Shown: positions 1-5,887, numbered from the stretch's first letter. The stretch: 7,063 bases of DNA from an uncultured Clostridia bacterium (GCA_934167225.1 CAKPLD010000062.1:1-7063), one strand, 5' to 3'. Translations and numbers: made by a program. Notes: generated by a model from the letters alone, not told the origin.

Positions 1-19
1 CTAAAAGTCCTTCAATCAC
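1..19 (-). CDS. possible 5' end of a divergent gene (first six codons only)
   Basis: On the minus strand a GTG at 19-17 is followed by codons reading M-I-E-G-L-L before the window ends. A purine-rich GGGGGA (minus strand, 32-27) lies 7 bases upstream and would be a reasonable ribosome binding site. The nearby minus-strand ATG at 23-21 hits a stop after two codons, so GTG would be the start. Nothing about function can be said from six codons. This rests only on the site arrangement and could be chance. Confidence 0.2.
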
Positions 20-66
20 ACATTAATCCCCCAAAAATTAATAATTATTCTAATTCGAACCTACTC

Positions 67-92
67 TACAATTTTTAAAGCTGTAAATTGTA
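67..92. repeat. inverted repeat, 8-bp arms with 10-nt spacer
   Basis: TACAATTT at 67-74 is the exact reverse complement of AAATTGTA at 85-92. It lies upstream of the promoter of the wall hydrolase gene. It could be an operator for a dimeric regulator or a weak AT-only hairpin. In DNA this AT-rich, such arms also arise by chance. Confidence 0.3.
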
Positions 93-105
93 ACAAAATT
101 CTATT

Positions 106-115
106 GAAAGCTTTC
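106..115. repeat. perfect 10-bp palindrome upstream of the first promoter
   Basis: GAAAGCTTTC is perfectly self-complementary and sits 20 bases before the -35 box at 135. Its centre is 31 bp, about three helical turns, from the centre of the inverted repeat at 67-92. Both sites contain AAAGCT. It is a candidate operator half of a two-site arrangement. This is inference. Confidence 0.3.
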
Positions 116-134
116 GAGATACTATTTTTTGGTA

Positions 135-163
135 TTGACAAAAAATAGACAAACGTTTAAAAT
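135..163 (+). promoter_or_regulatory. sigma-A-type promoter of the wall hydrolase gene
   Basis: A perfect -35 box TTGACA (135-140) is separated by 17 bases from TAAAAT (158-163), a five-of-six match to the -10 consensus. The expected transcription start is near base 170. That leaves a leader of only about 11 bases beginning at the Shine-Dalgarno itself. Confidence 0.75.
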
Positions 164-169
164 TATTTT

Positions 170-175
170 AGGTGA
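170..175 (+). promoter_or_regulatory. Shine-Dalgarno that fixes the start at ATG 181
   Basis: AGGTGA ends 5 bases before ATG 181. The in-frame GTG at 172 lies inside this motif, so it is part of the ribosome binding site rather than the start codon. Confidence 0.8.
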
Positions 176-180
176 TTTTT

Positions 181-1203
181 ATGAGTGCAAAAGAAAAGAA
201 AAAAATAAGCAAAATTGCGCTAATTTTAGCGATAATAATGCTTTTTATTATTTGTATATATATAAAATTTATATCAAACAAAGAAACATATGCAGTTGAA
301 AAAGAAGAAAACACAAATCAAGATTTAGAAATAAGCGGTGCTAGCTTAATAGATATAGAAGAAATATTACAAAAAAATTCCAAAGGAAAAAATGGTAAAG
401 AAGAAATATACGAAAAGCAAGAGGAATTAGAATATATAACAAAATATCGAAATAATTCTGAACTATATGAAGGAACTACAAGTGTTTCGCAAGAAGGAAG
501 AAATGGAATACAAACTATAACCATGAAAAAAATATACGATGATGATGGAAATGTTATAAAAGAAGAGCAAGTGGGATGTGTGGTAACAAAATCATCTATA
601 AATAAAATAATAGATATAGGGACTAAAATATATGTAGAGCCAGAGCCAGAACCAGAACCTGAGCCAGAGGCAAACAATGAAAATGGAGAAACAAGTAAAC
701 AACAAAATATAGAACTATCGCAGGATATGGCACTTAATAAACCATCTGGGCTTTCTGCTGAACAGTTTAAAAAAGTTCTTACAGATGATAAAGATGTAAA
801 TAAAATATTTGAAAATAATTCTGAATATTTTTATTATATTGAACAAGAATACAATATAAATGGCTTATTTGTGGCTTCAATTGGAATTCATGAAAGCAAT
901 TGGGGAACATCAAGACTTGCAAAAAACAAGTATAATTTATTTGGATATGGAGCATATGACTCAAATCCTTATAATGGGGCATATTCGTTTTCTAGTTACT
1001 CAGAATCAATAGATTTAATAGCAAGAGTACTAGTAAAGTATTACATAAATCCAGCTGGAACAAAAATTTATGATGATCAAATTGCAACCGGAAAATATTA
1101 TAATGGAAACACAATTTCCGGAGTAAATAAAAAATATGCAAGTGATAAAAATTGGGGGAATTCAGTATATAAATATATGCAGTATTTATATGGAAAAATA
1201 TAA
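181..1203 (+). CDS. membrane-anchored cell-wall hydrolase, G5-like plus glucosaminidase (GH73-type)
   Basis: A 340-residue protein predicted to cleave the glycan strands of peptidoglycan as an endo-beta-N-acetylglucosaminidase on the outer face of the membrane. In order: a basic N-terminus; one membrane helix (about residues 11-31) acting as uncleaved anchor or signal; a charged, mostly helical stretch; a G5-like domain (about 75-152, ending in the typical I-D-I-G-T-K); a spacer of five Glu-Pro pairs (153-163); and a glucosaminidase domain (about 192-340). The catalytic glutamate is Glu238 in IHESNWGTS. It is followed by the family motifs LAKNKYNLFG, YGAYDSNP and the C-terminal K-Y-A-S-D-K-N-W. 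ATG 181 is chosen over GTG 172 because the latter lies within the Shine-Dalgarno. The gene has its own promoter and appears monocistronic, although I see no strong terminator after it. The glucosaminidase assignment is firm; the G5 assignment is likely. Confidence 0.9.
   Translation: MSAKEKKKISKIALILAIIMLFIICIYIKFISNKETYAVEKEENTNQDLEISGASLIDIEEILQKNSKGKNGKEEIYEKQEELEYITKYRNNSELYEGTTSVSQEGRNGIQTITMKKIYDDDGNVIKEEQVGCVVTKSSINKIIDIGTKIYVEPEPEPEPEPEANNENGETSKQQNIELSQDMALNKPSGLSAEQFKKVLTDDKDVNKIFENNSEYFYYIEQEYNINGLFVASIGIHESNWGTSRLAKNKYNLFGYGAYDSNPYNGAYSFSSYSESIDLIARVLVKYYINPAGTKIYDDQIATGKYYNGNTISGVNKKYASDKNWGNSVYKYMQYLYGKI
637..669 (+). repeat. Glu-Pro dipeptide repeat in the hydrolase spacer
   Basis: Eleven codons alternate GAG/GAA with CCA/CCT and encode E-P five times plus a final E (residues 153-163). 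Such EP tracts form stiff extended spacers. Here it separates the G5-like domain from the catalytic domain, probably holding the enzyme away from the membrane. The codon mix is varied, so it is only a moderately slippage-prone repeat. Confidence 0.85.
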
Positions 1204-1243
1204 CAAAAAAAGAAAAAGTTTTAAAAAAAATTCGAAAAATTTC

Positions 1244-1272
1244 TTGCTATTTTTTGGATAGTATTGTATGAT
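1244..1272 (+). promoter_or_regulatory. sigma-A-type promoter of the main operon
   Basis: TTGCTA (1244-1249) matches four of six -35 bases. It is separated by 17 bases from TATGAT (1267-1272), a five-of-six -10 match. Transcription would start near 1279, giving a leader of about 43 bases before ATG 1322. I see no riboswitch-like structure in that leader. Confidence 0.65.
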
Positions 1273-1321
1273 ATAAGGGTAAAAAAAAGAATGCAAAATA
1301 GGTTTTAGAGGGGGAAGCTAA

Positions 1322-1738
1322 ATGAAGAAAAGAGTTACAGCAATAATTTTCACATTAATAATTAGTTTTTCAATATTTAGTTGTAGTACAGTAAATGCTA
1401 CAACATCAAATGAAAAAGTTATATCAAATGAAACGGAAAGTACGCTAGTGCAATTAAAGGAAAAAGAAATGAAAACATTAGATGATTATAAAGAAACATA
1501 TGGTTCTGATGCATATGGTTTTACAGCATATATTTTACATAAAGTACAAGTATATAGCATACCTTTTTGCTTTTTAGGAATCATAGTTGGGGCAATTTAT
1601 AATTATGTTTTAGGAATAAGACATTTAGAGATACAAGAAAAAGGTCTAGCATTAATGGTATCTTTTATAACTATCGCTATAATATGCCAAGTACTACCAC
1701 TTGTATTTACTATAGTTGTAAAATTTGGAAGGGAGTAA
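1322..1738 (+). CDS. small exported two-helix membrane protein, unknown function
   Basis: A 138-residue protein I do not recognise by family. It begins with a signal peptide (basic K-K-R, hydrophobic core about residues 5-20) with a likely signal peptidase I site V-N-A after residue 26. Cys21 is a possible but poor lipoprotein alternative, because Phe sits at -2. A Glu/Lys/Ser-rich region follows (27-75), then two membrane helices (about 77-97 and 107-133) joined by a short charged loop, G-I-R-H-L-E-I-Q-E-K-G. Signal peptide plus two helices with a charged cytoplasmic loop is the layout of VirB2/TrbC-type pilins, but the extracellular segment is longer than usual and no other type IV secretion gene is visible, so that is only an analogy. 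The start is supported by the purine run AGAGGGGGAA at 1307-1316. Its end overlaps the ribosome binding site of the next gene, which suggests joint expression. Confidence 0.85.
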   Translation: MKKRVTAIIFTLIISFSIFSCSTVNATTSNEKVISNETESTLVQLKEKEMKTLDDYKETYGSDAYGFTAYILHKVQVYSIPFCFLGIIVGAIYNYVLGIRHLEIQEKGLALMVSFITIAIICQVLPLVFTIVVKFGRE

Positions 1739-1745
1739 ATAACAA

Positions 1746-3989
1746 ATGAAAGTTTTATTTGCAGCAAGTGACGAAAACATTTCAATATCAGTGGCTAAAA
1801 AATATCAAAAACAATTTAAGGAGATAATATCATATAAACACGTTTATTTTTTCGATGCTATTTTGAAAGAGTTACAAATAAACAAAAATTATGATAGAAT
1901 CGTTATAAGTGAAGAGCTAGAAGAATTTTCCAAATCTAGCAGTTTAGAGCAAAAAAACAAGTTTATTTTTGATAGATTAGACAGAATAAGTGATGAAGCA
2001 GTTGCGTCAGATGGAAGTGATATTCCAATAATCCTAATATGCTCTGAAAGAAGAACAAAATCAGAAGATATATTAGTAAAATTATTTGGAATTGGAATTT
2101 ATAATGCAGTAATAGGAAAAGACAGAACAATGGAGGAAGTCTGCAGATTAATAAATAAACCAAGGTCAAAAAAAGAAGCAAAAATATACTATAAAATAGA
2201 TTCAGAAGATGTAAATTACGAAAAAGAAAGTGATAGTGATGTAAGTGAAGTAGAAATGCAAAATATCATAATGCATTTTAAAAAATTAGGAGAAAATAAA
2301 GATAGATATGCAGACAGCTTTAAAAACATTGTGTCACAATACAATAAAGAACAATTAAAAGTAATAATAGCATCTTTGCCACCAGAGGTAAGAGAAGTAT
2401 TGTCGAATAAATCTCCTGAATATATAAAAATAGTATATCCAGAAGGAAAAAAAACAGTATCTACAACTTCAACGAGAAAAAAGTCTGGCAAAAAAACAGG
2501 CAAAAAAGGAACAAGCGAGAAATTATTAGAAACAGTACCAGATACAATAATGACTAAACCTGTTGTAGTGCCAGCAACAATGAAAGGACATGTATATTCA
2601 CACATAAGCGAGAAAAAGGCTGTAGACATTGAGGACTTAGAAGATGAGGACTTACCAGAAATAGATGATATAATCAAAACAGACAAGCCAAAAAGAAAAA
2701 GAGGAAGGCCATCAAAAAAACAAACAGCTGAAGAGTCAGAAAATAAAAATACAGAAGAACAACCAAAAAGAAAAAGAGGAAGACCGCGTAAAAAGAAAGA
2801 ACCAATCGAAGAAGAAATAAACATATTGCCAGGTTTTGAAGATGAAGACGAACAAGAAACATTTATAACAAAACCTGAAATAATAAAAACAGCAAATATA
2901 CCACTAGAAATGGAATATGATGATGAAGCAGATAATCATGACATAGAAGACGATTATAACGATTTTTCTCAAAGAATAGATGATACAACAAAATATGATT
3001 CAAATAATTATAATATACAAGAAGACGATTTATATATAAGTCCAGGTCGTGGGGAAATGGAAGAATATGATAATGTATTTGAAGATGGCGAATTTGAAGC
3101 ATTACTAACGAGCGAGAAAAAAATTGTAACATTTGTTGGAACAAGCAAAAACGGAACATCATTTATAGTAAATAATGTTGCACAAATTTTAGCAGATATG
3201 GGAATAAATACAGCAATATTAGATACAACTAAAAATAAAAGTTCATACTATGTTTACACAAATGATGATGAGGAATTAAGGACAATTGCAGCAAATTCTA
3301 TAAAAGGCTTAATAGAGGGAAGAGCAGAAGGATTAAGAATAAAAAATAATTTAACAATATATACTGGAATTCCAACCGAAACAAATGAAATAAATAATTC
3401 ACATCCAATACTAGAAACAATAATACGTAACCATTCACTAGTGTTAATAGATTGTGACTTTAAAACACCAGTTGAATATTTTGAAAAAGCACAAGAAAAT
3501 TATTTAGTTCAATCAATGGATGTTTTAACAATACAACCTTTAACAGAATTTTTAAGAGAATTACAAAATAAAGGAGTATTACAAGAAAATAAATTAAGAA
3601 TAGTCTTAAACAAAATGTTAAAATTAAGAAGAATAACAGGAAACGCTATTATTGGGGGAATGTCAAAATACAATAATGCAGATATGTCTTTAATGACAGA
3701 TCTATTTAATGCAAAAACAGCCAAAGTAGCAGTTCAAATGCCATTTGATGAAGATGCATATGCAAAATATCTTGAAGGTTTAGCAGAATGCGAAATCAAA
3801 ACCAATGGATATCCAAAAGAAATAAAAGCAAGGCTAAAAACATTAGCAGATTCAATATATCCATTATTACCAAATGATAGTTACAAAAAAAACAAAAAGA
3901 AATCAAAAAAAGTACAAAGTAATCAATATTCAAATTCATTCTCATCTGGTATGAATGACACATTGAATAATATGAGAAACAGGTATTAG
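1746..3989 (+). CDS. pseudo-receiver / AT-hook / degenerate MinD-ParA (CpaE/TadZ-like) protein
   Basis: A 747-residue soluble protein. Residues 1-135 have the beta/alpha pattern of a response-regulator receiver (strands MKVLFAA, YDRIVIS, IPIILIC, YNAVIGKD), but the usual phospho-Asp position is occupied by Ser55, so phosphorylation is doubtful. A helical part (about 165-225) and a long disordered, charged linker (about 230-455) follow. The linker holds a basic patch (R-K-K-S-G-K-K-T-G-K-K), two AT-hook-like motifs with G-R-P at 320-322 and 345-347, and a very acidic stretch. Residues 459-710 resemble a MinD/ParA fold, with a P-loop G-T-S-K-N-G-T-S (465-472) and a Walker-B-like LIDCD (567-571). 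Both lysines expected in the deviant Walker A (MinD positions 11 and 16) are Thr here. The C-terminus is a Lys-rich then Ser/Asn-rich tail. Receiver plus MinD-like ATPase is the architecture of CpaE/TadZ, pilus-localising proteins, but no tad genes are in view. A scaffold or localisation role is inferred. Its ribosome binding site (GGAAGGGAG, 1727-1735) lies in the end of the upstream gene. Confidence 0.85.
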   Translation: MKVLFAASDENISISVAKKYQKQFKEIISYKHVYFFDAILKELQINKNYDRIVISEELEEFSKSSSLEQKNKFIFDRLDRISDEAVASDGSDIPIILICSERRTKSEDILVKLFGIGIYNAVIGKDRTMEEVCRLINKPRSKKEAKIYYKIDSEDVNYEKESDSDVSEVEMQNIIMHFKKLGENKDRYADSFKNIVSQYNKEQLKVIIASLPPEVREVLSNKSPEYIKIVYPEGKKTVSTTSTRKKSGKKTGKKGTSEKLLETVPDTIMTKPVVVPATMKGHVYSHISEKKAVDIEDLEDEDLPEIDDIIKTDKPKRKRGRPSKKQTAEESENKNTEEQPKRKRGRPRKKKEPIEEEINILPGFEDEDEQETFITKPEIIKTANIPLEMEYDDEADNHDIEDDYNDFSQRIDDTTKYDSNNYNIQEDDLYISPGRGEMEEYDNVFEDGEFEALLTSEKKIVTFVGTSKNGTSFIVNNVAQILADMGINTAILDTTKNKSSYYVYTNDDEELRTIAANSIKGLIEGRAEGLRIKNNLTIYTGIPTETNEINNSHPILETIIRNHSLVLIDCDFKTPVEYFEKAQENYLVQSMDVLTIQPLTEFLRELQNKGVLQENKLRIVLNKMLKLRRITGNAIIGGMSKYNNADMSLMTDLFNAKTAKVAVQMPFDEDAYAKYLEGLAECEIKTNGYPKEIKARLKTLADSIYPLLPNDSYKKNKKKSKKVQSNQYSNSFSSGMNDTLNNMRNRY
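2685..2798 (+). repeat. duplicated AT-hook coding segment
   Basis: Two copies of the 20-base stretch ccaaaaagaaaaagaggaag start at 2688 and 2763, exactly 75 bases (25 codons) apart. They encode P-K-R-K-R-G-R followed by P-S-K-K in copy 1 and P-R-K-K-K in copy 2. This matches the AT-hook core (G-R-P flanked by Arg/Lys), which binds the minor groove of AT-rich DNA. The intervening 13 residues are acidic and polar. Confidence 0.8.
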
Positions 3990-4000
3990 AAGTATTAAAT

Positions 4001-4007
4001 AGGAGGG
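4001..4007 (+). promoter_or_regulatory. Shine-Dalgarno supporting a TTG start at 4015
   Basis: AGGAGGG ends 7 bases before TTG 4015, which is ideal spacing. No ATG or GTG lies nearby in frame. The next in-frame Met is residue 47 and would delete the membrane helix, so TTG is the best start. Confidence 0.8.
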
Positions 4008-4014
4008 ACAAATC

Positions 4015-5151
4015 TTGTTAACAATAGTGGTTATAGTATTAGTTTTTACAGTACTTGCATTAGGAATTTATAATTTGTCTTTATATAAAAAAATCCAATC
4101 ATTTCAAACACAAAGTAGGAGATTTACTAATTTAAATATTCTACAAGATTTTATGAGCATAACAGGAAGTGATTTGAGTGTTGATAGAAAGATAAAAGCA
4201 ATAAATGACATAATAATAGAAAAATATCAAATAAAATATTCTACAATTGTTGTGTATGATGGAACAGACTACATAGTAAAAGCTTCAAACGTAAATAGTG
4301 ATCATTGGGACACATTAAGCAAACTCCATGAAGTTAGTATATTTAAGGACAGTATAACAACTGCTAGTCCTAAATATATTACAATAAATAACGAAGGAGA
4401 AAAATTACCATATCAGGAAAAAGAATTTGAAAGAGCAAAATCAGCAATATTTTTTCCATTATATATAGATAATGTCTATATTGGATATTGGATAATAGAA
4501 AGTGGAGTTCCACATGATTTTGATAATATAGACACAACTATATTTGAAACAGTTAAAGAAAATATTGTATCAGTTTTAAAAGCAGTAGATTATCAAAAGA
4601 TTTTAGAAAATATAGTAAGAAAAGACTTATTTACGGGTTTAAACTCGGGAGAATATTTATATGGGGATGGAAAGAAAATAATAGACCAATATACAACATC
4701 TGCAATATGTATGTTTAGAATTTCAAACATTGAAGATATAAATATAGTATCTAGACAGCTTGGAAACAAAGTAATTACAGAGGTAAGTAAAAATGTTCAA
4801 GCCAATATTGCTGAAAAATACATATTTGTTAGATACATGGGACCTAAATTTGTAATTGTATTTTTGGGAGTTGAGGCAAAAAGCTTGTCTGACTTTATAA
4901 ATGAAATAAAAGAATCCACAGAAAAATTACAAATATCTTTAAGCGATAATTTTCAAATAGAAGAAATAGATTCTGAAAAGCCAAAGAAAAAACGCAAAAA
5001 GAAAAAACGTGAAGATGTTGTAGTTAGTCCATCTTTAAACTTCGTAGTAGCAACATATTATAAAGGAACAGGAATAGAGGAAGTTTTAAAGAAATTGGAA
5101 AAACATTTAGATGAAGCGTCTAAAAATGAAAGCCAAATAAATAATATATAA
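4015..5151 (+). CDS. membrane-anchored GAF plus degenerate GGDEF protein
   Basis: A 378-residue protein starting at TTG. Residues 2-24 form one membrane helix. About 50-190 looks like a GAF sensor domain (strand-rich, with S-A-I-F-F-P-L-Y and Y-I-G-Y-W-I-I-E). About 200-370 is a GGDEF-type domain recognisable from its opening RKDLFTGLN (canonical D-x-L-T-G-L-x-N). The catalytic features are lost: the GGDEF signature reads M-G-P-K-F (275-279), and the metal-binding Asp positions in the canonical D-x-D-x-F-K region read R-I-S (235-237). Diguanylate cyclase activity is therefore not expected; it may bind a nucleotide or act as a dimerisation/scaffold unit. A polybasic run (residues 322-332, K-P-K-K-K-R-K-K-K-K-R) is inserted before the last strand and could bind nucleic acid or acidic lipids. 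It lies 25 bases after the CpaE-like gene, and its stop overlaps the ribosome binding site of ireB. GdpP also has a degenerate GGDEF, but the DHH/DHHA1 phosphodiesterase part is absent here. Confidence 0.85.
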   Translation: MLTIVVIVLVFTVLALGIYNLSLYKKIQSFQTQSRRFTNLNILQDFMSITGSDLSVDRKIKAINDIIIEKYQIKYSTIVVYDGTDYIVKASNVNSDHWDTLSKLHEVSIFKDSITTASPKYITINNEGEKLPYQEKEFERAKSAIFFPLYIDNVYIGYWIIESGVPHDFDNIDTTIFETVKENIVSVLKAVDYQKILENIVRKDLFTGLNSGEYLYGDGKKIIDQYTTSAICMFRISNIEDINIVSRQLGNKVITEVSKNVQANIAEKYIFVRYMGPKFVIVFLGVEAKSLSDFINEIKESTEKLQISLSDNFQIEEIDSEKPKKKRKKKKREDVVVSPSLNFVVATYYKGTGIEEVLKKLEKHLDEASKNESQINNI

Positions 5152-5165
5152 AGGAGGAAAAAACT

Positions 5166-5426
5166 ATGGATTTCGATAAAACAATGTTTTTTAAAGTTGA
5201 AAAAAATAAAGATATAGATACAAGAAAAATACTAAAGGACGTATATGAAGCTCTAGTTGAAAAAGGATACAATCCTATAAATCAAATAGTAGGATATATA
5301 CTATCAGGTGATCCAACATATATAACAAGCCATAAAGATGCAAGAAACAAAATAAGAAGCATAGAAAGAGACGAACTCTTGGAAAAATTAGTTAAAAGCT
5401 ATATAGGAATTGATGAAGAAAAATGA
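5166..5426 (+). CDS. ireB: IreB/ReoM family regulatory phosphoprotein (UPF0297)
   Basis: An 86-residue protein of normal full length for the family. The hallmark segment is conserved: E-K-G-Y-N-P-I-N-Q-I-V-G-Y-I-L-S-G-D-P then Y-I-T-S-H-K-D-A-R-N-K-I-R. In Enterococcus (IreB) and Listeria (ReoM) this cytoplasmic protein is phosphorylated on an N-terminal Thr by the PASTA-domain kinase and controls wall synthesis, in Listeria through ClpCP-dependent turnover of MurA. Thr6 in D-K-T-M-F-F aligns with that phospho-acceptor (ReoM D-Q-T-M-F-Y), so regulation by a PASTA kinase is likely retained. The Shine-Dalgarno AAGGAGG (5151-5157) overlaps the preceding stop codon. Its TGA stop overlaps the ATG of ruvX by 4 bases, indicating translational coupling. 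alaS, its frequent upstream neighbour, is absent. Confidence 0.95.
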   Translation: MDFDKTMFFKVEKNKDIDTRKILKDVYEALVEKGYNPINQIVGYILSGDPTYITSHKDARNKIRSIERDELLEKLVKSYIGIDEEK

Positions 5427-5848
5427 GGATTTTAGGTATAGACTATGGAGAAGCTAGAACAGGTTTTGCTATAACAGATGAACTAGGTTTTACAGCACAA
5501 GGACTTGAAACATTACATTCTCAAGGAAGTGACAAATTAATTTTAAAAAAAATTGATGAATTACTTGAAAAATACAAAAATATAGATACAATTGTTGTTG
5601 GAATGCCATACAACATGGATGGAACAATATCTGAAAGAGCAAAACTTACAGAAAAGCTTATTCATAAATTGAAATGCAAATATAATAAATTAAAAATAGA
5701 TTATATTGACGAAAGGCTTACAACAGTAGCCGCACACAAAACAATGAATTTTTTAAATATTAACAAGCATAAAAAGAGGAATATAGTAGATACTATATCT
5801 GCAGTATATATTTTGGAAACATATCTTGAAAAACAAAAAAATTCATAA
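5423..5848 (+). CDS. ruvX: RuvX/YqgF family Holliday-junction resolvase-like nuclease
   Basis: A 141-residue protein with an RNase H-like fold, a typical length for the family. Members are linked to pre-16S rRNA 5'-end maturation in E. coli and to Holliday-junction cleavage in other species; which applies here cannot be told from sequence. The acidic active-site residues are present: Asp7 in GIDYGEARTG, Glu97 in DERLTT and Asp123 in VDTISAVYIL. The strand motif VVGMPYNMDG (58-67) is also present. The start ATG overlaps the ireB stop as ATGA (5423-5426), so it is translated by coupling and needs no separate ribosome binding site. No key residue is missing. Confidence 0.95.
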   Translation: MRILGIDYGEARTGFAITDELGFTAQGLETLHSQGSDKLILKKIDELLEKYKNIDTIVVGMPYNMDGTISERAKLTEKLIHKLKCKYNKLKIDYIDERLTTVAAHKTMNFLNINKHKKRNIVDTISAVYILETYLEKQKNS

Positions 5849-5887
5849 AGCAAAAGTTTTTAAAATTAAAATAATTATAAAATATTG

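Noticed and set aside
172..180. GTG 172 as start of the hydrolase
   Set aside because: The GTG is part of the AGGTGA Shine-Dalgarno, which is correctly spaced for ATG 181.
318..677. 119-codon open frame on the minus strand with Gly-Ser repeats
   Set aside because: The Gly-Ser run is the reverse reading of the Glu-Pro codons of the hydrolase. There is no independent coding signal.
1204..1250. possible terminator after the hydrolase gene
   Set aside because: The best pairing is AAATT/AATTT, five AT-only pairs with no clean T-run after it. That is too weak to call.
122..1257. shared 11-mer CTATTTTTTGG at 122-132 and 1247-1257 near both promoters
   Set aside because: It sits at different positions relative to the two -35 boxes and is mostly a T-run, so chance is likely in this base composition.
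2216..2824. 202-codon open frame on the minus strand
   Set aside because: It lies entirely inside the 747-aa gene and mirrors its low-complexity Lys/Glu codons as a Phe/Leu/Ser-rich product. There is no ribosome binding site or recognisable domain, so it is a shadow frame.
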